A stretch of 64,000 nt of DNA, taken from assembly GCF_004322705.1 (NCBI RefSeq), contig NZ_SIZZ01000002.1:992001-1056000 (forward strand), in the 5' to 3' direction. This stretch comes from Dyella terrae. GTDB lineage: Bacteria > Pseudomonadota > Gammaproteobacteria > Xanthomonadales > Rhodanobacteraceae. Positions within the stretch are counted from its first letter, which is position 1. The number at the start of each line of letters is the position of its first letter. The position numbers were made by a program, and so were the translations under genes. A model generated the notes under the pieces. The model was not told the origin of the DNA. It worked only from the letters and a program-made list of their open reading frames with translations, and made no database searches. This document shows positions 8,823-17,747 of the stretch, piece by piece.

Positions 8823-10529
8823 ATGAAAATTCCTTCTATCAAGTTCAAGCTTCCCGCCATGACCGTCCGCAACCGCCTCCGCGGCGTGCTGGCCATGCTC
8901 GGCATCATGCTGGTCGGCGGTGCCGCGATCGGTCTCGGCAGCATGCATCTTCAGAATGAAGGCATGCGCCAGATGTACGACAACGAGCTGGTGCCGACCG
9001 AAATGGTCAGCCGCATCAGCACGCGCTCGCTGATGTCGTTCATCACCCTGGGTGAAGGTACGGCCCTGCTGGCCAAGCCGGACGCGTTGCAGCAGAAGCT
9101 CAACGAGTACGACAAGTACCAGGCCGAAATGGATGGCATCAAGAAAGAATTCGCGGCGATGCCGAAGACGGCCACCGTGCAGGCCCAGTACGACAAGTGG
9201 CGCTCGACGGATCAGGACTACGTCGATGCCAAGAACGAGCTCGTCGATGCGCTGAAGCAGAAGGATCCGGGCTCCAACGACATCCTCGAAATGCAGGTTC
9301 GCCCGCTGATGATGGAGCGCCAGGACGCCCTGGCGAAGCTGGTCGAAACGCAGCGTAACGAAGCCAAGGCCATTTTCGATGCGCAGGTGACGCGCTACGA
9401 GTGGATTCGCCTGGTGAGCCTTATCGCGCTCTTCGGCGGCCTGCTGGTGGCTGTGATTATCGCCGTCATGCTGATCCGTTCGATCGTCGGCACGCTCACC
9501 CACGCAGTGATGGTCGCCAACGAGATTGCCAACGGCAAGCTCGGCCACGAAATCAACGTGACCCGCACGGACGAACTGGGCGAGCTGCTTCAGGCCTTCC
9601 GCACGATGGACGACCGCCTCGCCGCCATCGTTGGCGAGGTGCGCCACGGCTCCAGCGCCGTCAGCACCGCCGCCCAGCAGATCGCCCGCGGCAACGACGA
9701 CCTGAGTCAGCGTACGCAGGAACAGGCCTCGAGCCTGGAAGAAACCGCCTCGTCGATGGAGGAAATGACCTCTACCGTGAAGCAGAATGCCGAGAACGCC
9801 AGCCACGCCAATCAGCTTGCCCGCGGTGCCCGCGAACAGGCCGAGCGCGGCGGTGAGGTGGTCACGCAGGCCGTGGTGGCCATGCGCGAAATCAATGATT
9901 CGAGCCGCAAGATTTCCGACATCGTCAGCCTGATCGACGAAATCGCCTTCCAGACCAACCTGCTGGCATTGAACGCCGCCGTGGAAGCGGCGCGCGCCGG
10001 CGAGCAGGGCCGCGGCTTCGCCGTGGTGGCCACGGAAGTGCGTAACCTGGCGCAGCGCAGTGCTGGCGCAGCCAAGGAGATCAAGGGTCTGATCGCCGAC
10101 AGTGCCGACAAGGTGCGCACCGGTACCTCGTTGGTGGACCAGTCGGGCAAGGCGCTGGCCGAGATCGTGGACAGCGTAAAGAAGGTTACCGACATCGTCG
10201 CCGAGATCGCTGCTGCCAGCCAGGAGCAGTCGGCCGGCATCGACCAGGTGAACAACGCCGTCACCCAGATGGACGAAATGACCCAGCAGAACGCCGCGCT
10301 GGTCGAAGAAGCCGCTGCCGCTGCACGCGCCATGCAGGAGCAGGCGGTTGAGCTGGCGCGCCAGGTGGACTTCTTCCGCGTGTCGAACGAGGCCGTGGTG
10401 GAGCGCAAGGTCGATTCGACCAAGGCCGAAGTCGAGGCCGTGTTCGCCGCCGTGCGCAACTCGGCGCCGGTCGCCAGGCCGCAGCGCGCGGCTGAAGCGG
10501 CTGACGCTGGCGTCTGGAAGGAGTTCTGA
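8823..10529 (+). CDS. Methyl-accepting chemotaxis protein with four-helix-bundle sensor (568 aa)
   Basis: Order: TM1 near residues 22-42 ([20 protein letters not shown]); a periplasmic helical sensor of the 4HB_MCP kind (about 45-200); TM2 near 201-221 ([19 protein letters not shown]); HAMP; and a signalling domain whose tip [20 protein letters not shown] is identical to that of the upstream receptor. It ends VWKEF, again W at 2 and F at 5 of the NWETF-type docking pentapeptide. It directly follows cheW and is followed within five bases by cheR. The ligand is not deducible. Confidence 0.92.
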   Translation: MKIPSIKFKLPAMTVRNRLRGVLAMLGIMLVGGAAIGLGSMHLQNEGMRQMYDNELVPTEMVSRISTRSLMSFITLGEGTALLAKPDALQQKLNEYDKYQAEMDGIKKEFAAMPKTATVQAQYDKWRSTDQDYVDAKNELVDALKQKDPGSNDILEMQVRPLMMERQDALAKLVETQRNEAKAIFDAQVTRYEWIRLVSLIALFGGLLVAVIIAVMLIRSIVGTLTHAVMVANEIANGKLGHEINVTRTDELGELLQAFRTMDDRLAAIVGEVRHGSSAVSTAAQQIARGNDDLSQRTQEQASSLEETASSMEEMTSTVKQNAENASHANQLARGAREQAERGGEVVTQAVVAMREINDSSRKISDIVSLIDEIAFQTNLLALNAAVEAARAGEQGRGFAVVATEVRNLAQRSAGAAKEIKGLIADSADKVRTGTSLVDQSGKALAEIVDSVKKVTDIVAEIAAASQEQSAGIDQVNNAVTQMDEMTQQNAALVEEAAAAARAMQEQAVELARQVDFFRVSNEAVVERKVDSTKAEVEAVFAAVRNSAPVARPQRAAEAADAGVWKEF

Positions 10530-10533
10530 GTCG

Positions 10534-11415
10534 ATGTCCGCCACGGTCAGTCGTGAAGGAAATGCCTCCGTGGCGGGCGTCAACGGGCCTGTGCTGGGCG
10601 ATGCCGACTTCCGCTTTCTCCGCGAATTCGTGTTGCAACATTGCGGCATTGCGCTGAGCGAGCAGAAGCGGCAGCTGGTGCAGGGTCGTCTGTTGCGCCG
10701 CCTGCGCGCACTGAACATGAAGGATTTCGGCAGCTACTGCGACCTGCTACGTCGTGATCCGGATGGCGAAATGGGCGATCTGGCCAGCGCCATCAGCACC
10801 AACGTCACCTCGTTCTTCCGCGAATCGCATCACTACGACCTGCTGGAGAAGACGCTGATTCCGCAGTGGTTGGCGCACAAGCGCCGCCAAGGCGATCGCT
10901 TGCGCATCTGGTCGGCCGGTTGCTCGACCGGTGAAGAGCCGTATGCACTCGCGATGGTGCTGGCCGAGGCGCTCGAAAAGCATGGCGCCCCGTTTGATGC
11001 GAAGATCCTGGCGACCGATCTCTCGCCTCAGGCTTTGCAAGGCGCACGCGAAGGGGTGTATTCCCTCGACAAGATGGATGGCATCTCCGCAGAGCGTCGC
11101 CGCCGCTGGTTCCTGCGCGGCGAGGGCAGTTACGAAGGCTTGGCATGCATCCATCCGCGCCTGCGCGAGCTGGTGACGATCCAGCCGCTGAACCTCTTGC
11201 ACGACTGGCCGATGGCCGGCTTGTTCGATGCGATCTTCTGCCGCAACGTGGTGATCTACTTCGACAAGCCGACCAAGGAGCGCCTCTTCAGCCGCTACGC
11301 GAAGCAGCTGGAGCCCGAAGGCTATCTGTTCCTCGGCCATTCCGAATCCATGCATGGCCTCAGTGACGATTTCGATCTGGTGGGGCGTACGGTCTACCGG
11401 AAGCGCGCGTCATGA
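10534..11415 (+). CDS. cheR: Chemotaxis protein methyltransferase CheR
   Basis: The ATG at 10534 lies four bases past the receptor stop, with GGAG in the end of that gene as ribosome site. The N-terminal helical domain is followed by a SAM-binding methyltransferase domain with WSAGCSTGEEPYALAM near residues 126-141 and the typical IFCRNVVIYFD and LFLGHSESM motifs. It methylates receptor glutamates for adaptation; the two preceding receptors carry the peptide that docks it. Length, 293 residues, is normal. The 3' end overlaps cheD by four bases. Confidence 0.95.
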   Translation: MSATVSREGNASVAGVNGPVLGDADFRFLREFVLQHCGIALSEQKRQLVQGRLLRRLRALNMKDFGSYCDLLRRDPDGEMGDLASAISTNVTSFFRESHHYDLLEKTLIPQWLAHKRRQGDRLRIWSAGCSTGEEPYALAMVLAEALEKHGAPFDAKILATDLSPQALQGAREGVYSLDKMDGISAERRRRWFLRGEGSYEGLACIHPRLRELVTIQPLNLLHDWPMAGLFDAIFCRNVVIYFDKPTKERLFSRYAKQLEPEGYLFLGHSESMHGLSDDFDLVGRTVYRKRAS

Positions 11416-12065
11416 ACGAACCCGCACGTCGCCTTGGCGCGATGCCGGAGTCGGTCGAAGCGGTGATTCCCGGTTTTGAGCATGTACGTCGCTACTGGGA
11501 CCCGCTGCAGAACGCGATGACGGCCAAGGTGCTGCCAGGCGAGTACTACGTCAGCGCCCAGGACGAGCTGATCGCCACGGTGCTTGGCTCCTGCGTTTCC
11601 GCCTGCATCCGCGACCGCCGGCGCTGCATCGGTGGCATGAATCACTTCATGCTGCCCGAGCCGATGAGTGATCGCGACGGCTGGTCCAACACGGTGGGGC
11701 GCGCCGCACGCTACGGCAACGACGCGATGGAGCAATTGATCAATGCGATTCTCAAGGCGGGCGGCCGTCGTGAGGATCTGGAAGTGAAGATTTTCGGTGG
11801 CGGTCGCGTGCTGACGCAGATGACCGACATTGGTGAACGCAACATCGCCTTCGTCAAGCGCTACATCGCGGCGGAGAACCTTGACCTGACTGCCGCCGAC
11901 ATCGGCGACATCTACCCGCGCCAGGTCCAGTTCTTCCCGCGCAGCGGCAAGGTTCGCGTCAGGCAGTTGCGTGGCCAGACCGCCAATGTCCTGGTGGATG
12001 GCGAACGGAATTACCTCAAGCGTTTGGCAAACGATCCGATAAAGGGAGAGGTGGAGTTGTTCTGA
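11412..12065 (+). CDS. cheD: Chemoreceptor glutamine deamidase CheD
   Basis: 217 residues. The catalytic Cys and His of the family are seen as C61 in TVLGSCVSACIRD and H78 in GGMNHFMLP, followed by the conserved KIFGGG region. CheD converts receptor glutamines to glutamates and modulates adaptation. ATGA overlap with cheR indicates translational coupling. The protein ends GEVELF; the MCP-like protein encoded 1.2 kb downstream ends GDIELF, a shared tail described in the findings. Confidence 0.93.
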   Translation: MNEPARRLGAMPESVEAVIPGFEHVRRYWDPLQNAMTAKVLPGEYYVSAQDELIATVLGSCVSACIRDRRRCIGGMNHFMLPEPMSDRDGWSNTVGRAARYGNDAMEQLINAILKAGGRREDLEVKIFGGGRVLTQMTDIGERNIAFVKRYIAAENLDLTAADIGDIYPRQVQFFPRSGKVRVRQLRGQTANVLVDGERNYLKRLANDPIKGEVELF

Positions 12066-12142
12066 GGAATGCGAAACCAGGTGCCGGTTGAATGCCTTGT
12101 TTCCACGCCTCCCATCCCGCCGCTCTTCAGACGAGAACGAGA

Positions 12143-13243
12143 ATGTCCCGAGTCCGAGTGCTAGTGATCGATGATTCCGCCCTGGTGCGGAAGCTGCTGA
12201 CGACCATGCTGTCCTGCGATCCGATGATCGAGGTGGTGGGTACGGCGGCTGATCCGTTGATCGCGCGCGAAAAAATCAAGCAGCTCGAACCGGACGTGCT
12301 CACGCTCGACGTGGAAATGCCGCGCATGGACGGCCTCACGTTCCTCGAAAACCTGATGCGACTGCGCCCTATGCCGGTGGTGATGGTGTCGTCGCTTACC
12401 CAGCAGGGTGCAGAAGTCACGCTTCGCGCGCTGGAGCTGGGCGCCGTGGACTTCTTCACCAAGCCGAGCAGCGACCTGGCCAGTACCTTTGCCGAAGGTG
12501 CGCAGGACATCTGCGCCAAGGTGAAACTGGCCGCGCTGGCGCGTCCCCGTGTTCGTACTGCCGTGCGCAAGCTCGAAGTGGCGCCGCGTCTCACCGCCGA
12601 TGCGGTGCTGCCGCGGTCGCAGTCGCATGACACGCGCGGCGGCAGTCCGATCATCGCCATTGGTGCGTCGACCGGTGGTACGGAGGCCATTCGCGTCGTA
12701 CTCGAGGCAATGCCGCCGGATGCGCCGCCGATCCTGATCACTCAGCACATTCCGGCGGCTTTCAGCGCACCGTTTGCAGCCCGCATGGACAACTGCTCGG
12801 CGATGCGCGTGTGTGAAGCGCGCGACGGCCAGCCGATTCAGCCCGGGCACGCGTACATCGCGCCGGGCAGCGAGCATCTGCTGGTGATGTGGGATGGCGC
12901 CCGTCACGTGTGCCGCCTGCACAACGGGCCGCCGGTGAATCGTCACAAGCCTGCCGTGGACGTCTTGTTCCGTTCGATGGCAGCGACGGCCGGCAGTACC
13001 GTCATCGCCGCCTTGCTCACCGGCATGGGTGATGACGGTGCCCGGGGTTTGCTGGAACTGAAGGAAGCCGGTGCGGCAACCATCGTCCAGGACGAAGCCA
13101 GCTCCGTGGTCTGGGGCATGCCTGGCGCGGCCTACAAGATGGGCGCTGCCAACGAAATGCTTCCCCTCGAAAACATTGCCGCGCGCCTGCTCGAACTGGC
13201 GCGTCGCCCTCTCGCCGGCGCTGCGCGCGCCGCTCATCGTTGA
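12143..13243 (+). CDS. cheB: Chemotaxis methylesterase CheB
   Basis: The start at 12143 ([17 protein letters not shown]) puts the receiver domain at the N-terminus; the frame is open 51 bases further up but adds a non-conserved tail. Receiver phosphoacceptor D56 ([12 protein letters not shown]) is followed by a linker and the methylesterase domain with the triad S176 (GASTGG), H202 (TQHIP) and D298 (GMGDDGARG). It removes receptor methyl groups, activated by phosphotransfer from CheA. Length, 366 residues, is normal. Confidence 0.95.
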   Translation: MSRVRVLVIDDSALVRKLLTTMLSCDPMIEVVGTAADPLIAREKIKQLEPDVLTLDVEMPRMDGLTFLENLMRLRPMPVVMVSSLTQQGAEVTLRALELGAVDFFTKPSSDLASTFAEGAQDICAKVKLAALARPRVRTAVRKLEVAPRLTADAVLPRSQSHDTRGGSPIIAIGASTGGTEAIRVVLEAMPPDAPPILITQHIPAAFSAPFAARMDNCSAMRVCEARDGQPIQPGHAYIAPGSEHLLVMWDGARHVCRLHNGPPVNRHKPAVDVLFRSMAATAGSTVIAALLTGMGDDGARGLLELKEAGAATIVQDEASSVVWGMPGAAYKMGAANEMLPLENIAARLLELARRPLAGAARAAHR

Positions 13244-13256
13244 TACCGGGCGAATT

Positions 13257-14438
13257 ATGTCTGCGATCCTCACCCCCTCTCTTCCGCGTCCCCTGGCTGG
13301 CCTTGCCGTCAGTGCGGTGGCGCTGCTGGCATGCCTCCTCTGGCAGCCCGTGTGGCTGGCTCCCCTCGCGATCGTGGCGGTCACCGCCATGTGGATTTTC
13401 GAGCAGCGCCGCGCGCCTGGCCCGACGCTCACCGTGTCGCATCCGCAGCCGGACACGACGCCCGTGCGCGAGGCGCTCGAAGACGTGCGCGAAGCGCTGG
13501 TGGACGAGCTTGGCCACGCCTCGCGTGAACTGAATCAGGCGCTGGATCTCCTGCGCGATGCCGTGCTTGAGCTGGGCGGCGGCTTCGATGGCCTGTCGCA
13601 CAAGACCGGCCTGCAGCAGTCCCTGCTCAAGCAGATCATCGATGTGCAGAACGGCGGCGTGTCGGTGCAGGACTTCGCTGCGCGCACGGGCGATTTGCTC
13701 GAGCACTTCGTGGGCCTGATCGTGCAGCTGTCGCGTGAAAGCCTGCGCATCGTGTATCGCATCGACGGCATGGCCAAGGAGATGGATGCGGTCTTCGGCC
13801 TCCTGAAGAACGTCAACACCATTGCCGAGGAAACCAACTTGCTGGCGCTGAACGCTTCCATTGAAGCGGCGCGTGCGGGTGAGGCCGGCCGTGGCTTCTC
13901 GGTGGTGGCGGGCGAAATCCGCAACCTGGCCAGCAACTCGAACCAGTTCAACGAACAGATCGGCAGCCACGTGGAGCGCGCCCGCGCCGCGATGGAGCAG
14001 CTGCGTGGCCTGGTGGGCACGATGGCATCGCAGGACCTCAACGTCGCGCTGTCGGCCAAGGGTGGCATCGATGCGATGCTGGCGCACGTGACGGAGAGCG
14101 ACGCGCGCACCAGCGCCGTGGCCGACCAGGTGGTGGAAATCAATCGCGGCCTGGGCAGCGACGTGTCGACCACGATCCGCTCGCTGCAGTTCGAAGACAT
14201 CCTCAGCCAGCTGCTGAACCAGACGCGCACGCGGCTGGTGGAGTTGCAGGAAGTGACGGCCGATTGCACGCGCGATATCGAAGAGCTGACTGTGTCCGAC
14301 GTCGACGCGGTGACGCTCACCGAACATGCGCAGCGCATCCGCGGTCGCCTCGCCGTCCAGCGCGAGAAGGCGCGCCTGCGTTCGCGCGGTCCCGCGCTGC
14401 AGAACTCCATGGACGCCGGCGACATCGAGCTGTTCTGA
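13257..14438 (+). CDS. Methyl-accepting chemotaxis-like protein without periplasmic sensor (393 aa)
   Basis: The ATG at 13257, 13 bases after cheB, gives a protein starting with two close hydrophobic segments (about residues 13-45, including [14 protein letters not shown] and [14 protein letters not shown]) and essentially no periplasmic loop. The rest is a coiled-coil signalling domain with a divergent tip ([20 protein letters not shown]) and no recognisable HAMP. The tip contains the hairpin motif needed for CheA/CheW contact, but the wider sequence is unlike the other two receptors. It ends GDIELF rather than W-x-x-F. It may sense a cytoplasmic or membrane cue, or serve an accessory role in the cluster. 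Confidence 0.8.
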   Translation: MSAILTPSLPRPLAGLAVSAVALLACLLWQPVWLAPLAIVAVTAMWIFEQRRAPGPTLTVSHPQPDTTPVREALEDVREALVDELGHASRELNQALDLLRDAVLELGGGFDGLSHKTGLQQSLLKQIIDVQNGGVSVQDFAARTGDLLEHFVGLIVQLSRESLRIVYRIDGMAKEMDAVFGLLKNVNTIAEETNLLALNASIEAARAGEAGRGFSVVAGEIRNLASNSNQFNEQIGSHVERARAAMEQLRGLVGTMASQDLNVALSAKGGIDAMLAHVTESDARTSAVADQVVEINRGLGSDVSTTIRSLQFEDILSQLLNQTRTRLVELQEVTADCTRDIEELTVSDVDAVTLTEHAQRIRGRLAVQREKARLRSRGPALQNSMDAGDIELF

Positions 14439-14466
14439 TCGACCCCTTATTGCAGGAATTGCACGC

Positions 14467-14769
14467 ATGAGCCTCACCATTCATCACGACACCGAGCAGG
14501 ACTGCGTCACCTTGCAACTGGGTGAGCGTTTCGACTTCTCCGTTCATCGTGATTTTCACGATGCTTGCCTGGGTAGCCGTGCGGCGCGCAGTTACGTGGT
14601 GGATCTGGGCGACGTGACGAGCATGGACAGCTCCGCCCTGGGCATGCTGCTGTTGCTCCGCGAACATGCGGGTGGCGAGCGCTCGGAGATCCGCATCGTC
14701 AATGCGGGAAGCGAGTTGCGCGGGACGTTGCGCGTGGCGGGGTTTGACCGGATGTTTGTGTTGCATTGA
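14467..14769 (+). CDS. STAS domain anti-sigma-factor-antagonist-like protein (100 aa)
   Basis: One STAS domain of SpoIIAA type: CVTLQLGERFDFSVHRDF, then YVVDLGDVTSMDSSALGMLL with Ser after Asp at the usual phosphoacceptor position, then IRIVNAGSELRGTLRVAGFD. Such proteins switch partners when that Ser is phosphorylated by a cognate kinase. No kinase or phosphatase of that class is encoded nearby. It starts 28 bases after the MCP-like gene and closes the chemotaxis cluster. Coexpression and a chemotaxis link are inference from position. Confidence 0.82.
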   Translation: MSLTIHHDTEQDCVTLQLGERFDFSVHRDFHDACLGSRAARSYVVDLGDVTSMDSSALGMLLLLREHAGGERSEIRIVNAGSELRGTLRVAGFDRMFVLH

Positions 14770-14889
14770 GGTTGCGCGCGTAGCTTGGTTGGCGGGGGCT
14801 TGTAGCCTCGATCCTCCCAAGTTGTCATGCCTGCGAGGGCTGGTACGCAGTGGCGATCACGTACGGTTATCGCTCCACACTCTCACGTC

Positions 14890-14916
14890 GTCATGCCGGC
14901 GAAAGCCGGCATCCAG
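14890..14916. repeat. Palindromic GAAA-loop element
   Basis: ATGCCGGC-GAAA-GCCGGCAT forms a perfect 8-bp stem with a GNRA-type loop, flanked by GTC and CCAG. The same class recurs at 15022-15047, 15530-15556 and 26972-26998, with stem variants at 15394-15420 and 15970-15996. Confidence 0.85.
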
Positions 14917-15021
14917 GGCGATTACGCACGGTTCGCACCGCACCCTAAGAACATCGTCATGCCTGCGCAGGCAGGCACCCAGTGGCGACCACACACGGTT
15001 ATCGCTCCACACTCTCACGTC

Positions 15022-15355
15022 GTGATGCCGGCGAAAGCCGGCATCCGGGGGCTATCACGCTCATCTGTGCGATACCGCGGTCGGGCCGCTTACGCAGCGG
15101 GCGTTTCGACCGGCTGCCGCCGGCCGAGTCACTTTTCTTTTGCTGGCCCAAAATAAAAGTAACCCAAAGAAAATGGCCCAAGAGCCCGGGGGTGCGCTTG
15201 CGTTAGATACGTGTCTCACGGGACACGCAGGCTCAAGTGATCACCGCTGAGGCCAACTAACGTCCGACTGCTGGCTATCCGCCCCACCGCTGAAAGCGGG
15301 GCGGAGAATGGCCGGGCATCGACTCTTAAGGGGTGAGCGCGGCGAATAATCCATG
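15022..15355. repeat. Long direct repeat, copy 1 (~333 bases)
   Basis: Begins with a GAAA-loop palindrome, continues through TACGCAGCGGGCGTTTCGAC, the A/T-rich imperfect hairpin at 15131-15160, and ends at GCGAATAATCCATG. The second copy is at 15530-15862 with scattered substitutions and small indels. Confidence 0.85.
15131..15160. repeat. A/T-rich imperfect hairpin inside long repeat
   Basis: ACTTTTCTTTTG, loop CTGGCC, CAAAATAAAAGT pairs 11 of 12 positions. The identical element recurs at 15639-15668 in the other copy. Translated, it gives the SLFFCWPK string often seen in spurious annotations in this bacterial group. Confidence 0.8.
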
Positions 15356-15393
15356 TGCGACCAGGCGTAGTTGTCGCCACATTCCCCCAAGGT

Positions 15394-15420
15394 CGTCATG
15401 GCGGCGAAAGCCGCCATCCA
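15394..15420. repeat. Palindromic GAAA-loop element, stem variant
   Basis: ATGGCGGC-GAAA-GCCGCCAT: the stem differs from the usual ATGCCGGC form at both arms but remains perfectly paired. Confidence 0.8.
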
Positions 15421-15529
15421 CACGCGACCACGTCGGGTTTTAACCGCACGCCCCAAGCACACTGTCATGCCTGCGCAGGCAGGCACCCAGTGGCGACCAC
15501 ACACGGTTGCCACCTCACACTCTCACGTC

Positions 15530-15862
15530 GTCATGCCGGCGAAAGCCGGTATCCAGGGGCGGCCACGCTCATCTGTGCGATACCGCGACCGGGCCGCTTA
15601 CGCAGCGGGCGTTTCGACCGGCTGCCGCCGGCCGAGTCACTTTTCTTTTGCTGGCCCAAAATAAAAGTAACCCAAAGAAAATGGCCTGAAAGCGGGGTGC
15701 GCGCTCACGTTAGATACGCGTCTCACGGGACACGCAGGCTCAAGTAATCACCGGTGGGGCCAACTAACGTCCGACCGTTGGCTATCCGCCCCACCGCCGA
15801 AAGCGGGGTGGGGAACGACCGAACGTCGGCCTCGAAGTGGTGAGCGCAGCGAATAATCCATG
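15530..15862. repeat. Long direct repeat, copy 2 (~333 bases)
   Basis: Second copy of the unit at 15022-15355, in the same orientation. Differences are concentrated just after the A/T-rich hairpin and near the 3' end. Confidence 0.85.
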
Positions 15863-15969
15863 GGCGACCACGCACGGTTTGCACCGCACATCCAAAAAAC
15901 GCCGTCATGCCTGCGCAGGCTGGCACCCAGTGGCGATCGCACACGGTGGTCGCCTCACACTCCCACGTC

Positions 15970-15996
15970 GTCATGCCCGCGAAAGCGGGCATCCAT
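15970..15996. repeat. Palindromic GAAA-loop element, second stem variant
   Basis: ATGCCCGC-GAAA-GCGGGCAT: again both arms changed together relative to the common form, keeping an 8-bp perfect stem and the GAAA loop. Confidence 0.8.
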
Positions 15997-16102
15997 GGGC
16001 GACCACGCACGGCTTGCACCGCACGTTCTCAAAAACACCGTCATGCCCGTAGAGTCCGGCTTCCAGCTGCAACATTGTGTGGTGGCGGAGTGGGTTTCTT
16101 GC

Positions 16103-16132
16103 AAAAGAAAAGGGCCCCGCAAGGGGCCCTTT
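16103..16132 (-). terminator. Intrinsic terminator of the 16156-16518 gene
   Basis: Read on the minus strand: AGGGGCCC-type 8-bp perfect stem with loop TTGC, followed by TTTCTTTT. It lies about 25 bases after the gene's stop. Confidence 0.85.
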
Positions 16133-16155
16133 CTCACATCCGTGGCAGCTGCGTC

Positions 16156-16518
16156 TTACCAGGTACGCACGTCAGCGACGCTGACGGTGAAGTCCTGCAC
16201 GTCGCTTTCGTAGCGGAACAGGCGACCCAGGTCGAAGTCGGCGGTCTGGCCGGGGCTGATGTTGGCCGTGCCGGCCGGCCATGCCTGCTTGGTCTGCAGC
16301 ACCTTGCCGGAGGCGTCCTTGGCTTCGATGCGAACCTGGGCTGCCGCCGGTTCCTTGCAATGGTTGACCAGCTGGCCGGCGAGGCTCAGGCGCTGGCCGG
16401 CGCCGTTGCCGGTGGCTTTCATCTTGAAGCCTTCGATCGAGAAGTCCGCAGCGGAGCAGGCGGCGTGGGAGGCAACCGGGGCGAGCAGCAGCACGGCGGC
16501 CGCAAAGAGAGTCTTCAT
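16156..16518 (-). CDS. Small secreted/periplasmic protein (120 aa), unknown
   Basis: A clear signal peptide (MKTLFAAAVLLLAPVASHA) precedes a mature domain of about 100 residues with two Cys (ACSAAD and NHCKEP) that could form a disulfide. The body alternates short strands (FSIEGFKMKATG, QVRIEAKDASGKVLQTKQAW, FTVSVADVRTW), like a small immunoglobulin-type beta sandwich. No enzyme motif is present. It is monocistronic and ends at a strong intrinsic terminator. Function is unknown; a periplasmic binding or stabilising role is only suggested by the fold-like pattern. Confidence 0.75.
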   Translation of the reverse strand: MKTLFAAAVLLLAPVASHAACSAADFSIEGFKMKATGNGAGQRLSLAGQLVNHCKEPAAAQVRIEAKDASGKVLQTKQAWPAGTANISPGQTADFDLGRLFRYESDVQDFTVSVADVRTW

Positions 16519-16802
16519 GGGTGGGTATCCAATCCAGAGAACGGGTAAGTGACGACGTTCACTGGATCGGCGTTCCGGGGGATTTCTTTAGCGTGGCGCC
16601 CGGCAGGGCGAGTGCAACGGTTCATTTTCGCGTCGGCGCGTCTTTGCAGCCGGGTAAAACATCGCCGATCTGGCTCCGGCGACGTCCCAGGTCACGAATA
16701 TTGAAATATTCCTTGCGCGAAGCTGACGAAATGGTCAACGCGGGGTAGTCTTCACGCGTTGTCCACGTCAACCGGCCGGGGGCCGTTGCCAGGGAGATCG
16801 CC

Positions 16803-17747
16803 ATGCGGCGTACGTTTGTCGTGGGTTGCCCACGTTCAGGAACTACGATCGTCCAGTCTTTGCTTGCTCGCCATCCGGCCGTATACACGTTGCCGGAGAC
16901 GGCGTTTTTCGAGCAGCTGTACGGAAATCTTTCCTGGCGCTGGGGGGATGCCGGCGTCCGGCTGCCGCGCCCTCGATTGCGCCAGCGGCTGGGTCTGGGC
17001 CGCCGACAGGTTCGTGAACTGGTCGTCGCCCTGCATGTGCAGCTCACCGGCCAGCGCTTCCAGGGGCGCCTGGGGCTGCACGAAGACACCCTGGGCCGTC
17101 AGTTTCTCTCCCTGCTGGATCGCGCGGCCGATGACGCCGGGCGCAGCATGTGGATTGAGAAAACCCCCAACCACCTGCTTTACATCCCCGAGATCGAGCA
17201 GCTCCAGCCCGATGCGAAGTTTGTGCATGTCATCCGCCGCGGCGAGGACGTGCTTGCCTCGGTGATCGACGCCCACCTTCGATTCGAGAACGACGCGGCC
17301 TTCGGTGGCGGCGCGGTGCTCTGGGCGCGGCGGTGGAATCATGCGGTGGAGGTGCATCGCATGTATGCGAACCATCCTTCGCACCACATCGTTTTCCTCG
17401 AAGACATGGTTCGCCAGCCCGACGTGGAATGGGCGCGACTGTGCGCGTTCCTGGACCTGCCCGAGGATGCCGTGCTCGATGGTGCGAACCGGCAATCGGT
17501 GGCCAACCTCGAACACGAACCCTGGAAGAAGGACGCTATCCACGGGCATGTGCGTCAGTCCGACCCGAAGGTCGACGGCCTGTTTGGTCCGAAGATGCAG
17601 GAGTGGCTTGCCGAGCGATTGAGTTCCTATCAGGAACTGCGCAGCCTGTGCCGGGCGCAGCCCACCTGGGTGGCCCCGCGACCGCATCTCATCGACACAG
17701 CCTCCGGCGCGGCTGCCGAAGCGCGATGGGCATCAGCCTCCGGGTAA
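16803..17747 (+). CDS. Sulfotransferase family protein (314 aa)
   Basis: Starts TFVVGCPRSGTTIVQSLLAR, the PAPS 5'-phosphosulfate loop of the sulfotransferase fold (PRSGTT near residues 10-15). The conserved 3'-phosphate region follows as KFVHVIRRGEDVLASVIDAH, and a later FLEDMVRQPDVEW matches the usual LRYEDL-like segment. It would transfer sulfate from PAPS to an unidentified acceptor; bacterial members modify carbohydrates, lipids or peptides. It has no signal peptide, so it should be cytoplasmic. It stands alone, ending convergently with the NUDIX gene (15-base 3' overlap). Confidence 0.82.
   Translation: MRRTFVVGCPRSGTTIVQSLLARHPAVYTLPETAFFEQLYGNLSWRWGDAGVRLPRPRLRQRLGLGRRQVRELVVALHVQLTGQRFQGRLGLHEDTLGRQFLSLLDRAADDAGRSMWIEKTPNHLLYIPEIEQLQPDAKFVHVIRRGEDVLASVIDAHLRFENDAAFGGGAVLWARRWNHAVEVHRMYANHPSHHIVFLEDMVRQPDVEWARLCAFLDLPEDAVLDGANRQSVANLEHEPWKKDAIHGHVRQSDPKVDGLFGPKMQEWLAERLSSYQELRSLCRAQPTWVAPRPHLIDTASGAAAEARWASASG

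Larger units (their letters stand above)
14822..16070. repeat. Repeat-dense gene-free block
   Basis: About 1.25 kb without a supportable gene between the chemotaxis cluster and a periplasmic protein gene. It holds at least ten palindromic elements starting GTCATG, of two sorts (a GAAA-loop hairpin, and a GCCTGCGCAGGC form followed by ACCCAGTGGCGA), plus two copies of a roughly 333-base unit about 508 bases apart. Open frames here translate repeats on both strands and are not credible genes. The composition is normal for the window; no transposase is present. Confidence 0.85.

Noticed and set aside
8448-10718. 756-codon minus-strand frame opposite cheW and the second receptor
   Set aside because: Mirror of codon bias across two well-supported genes; composition is His/Arg-rich and unlike a real protein.
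14822-15996. CRISPR-like array of regularly recurring palindromes
   Set aside because: Spacing is irregular, intervening sequences are themselves repeated rather than unique, and no cas genes occur in the window.
14666-16213. Many open frames on both strands (60-213 codons) across the repeat block
   Set aside because: They translate the same palindromes and repeat units in different frames, for example the SLFFCWPK string, lack ribosome sites and are not conserved protein sequence.
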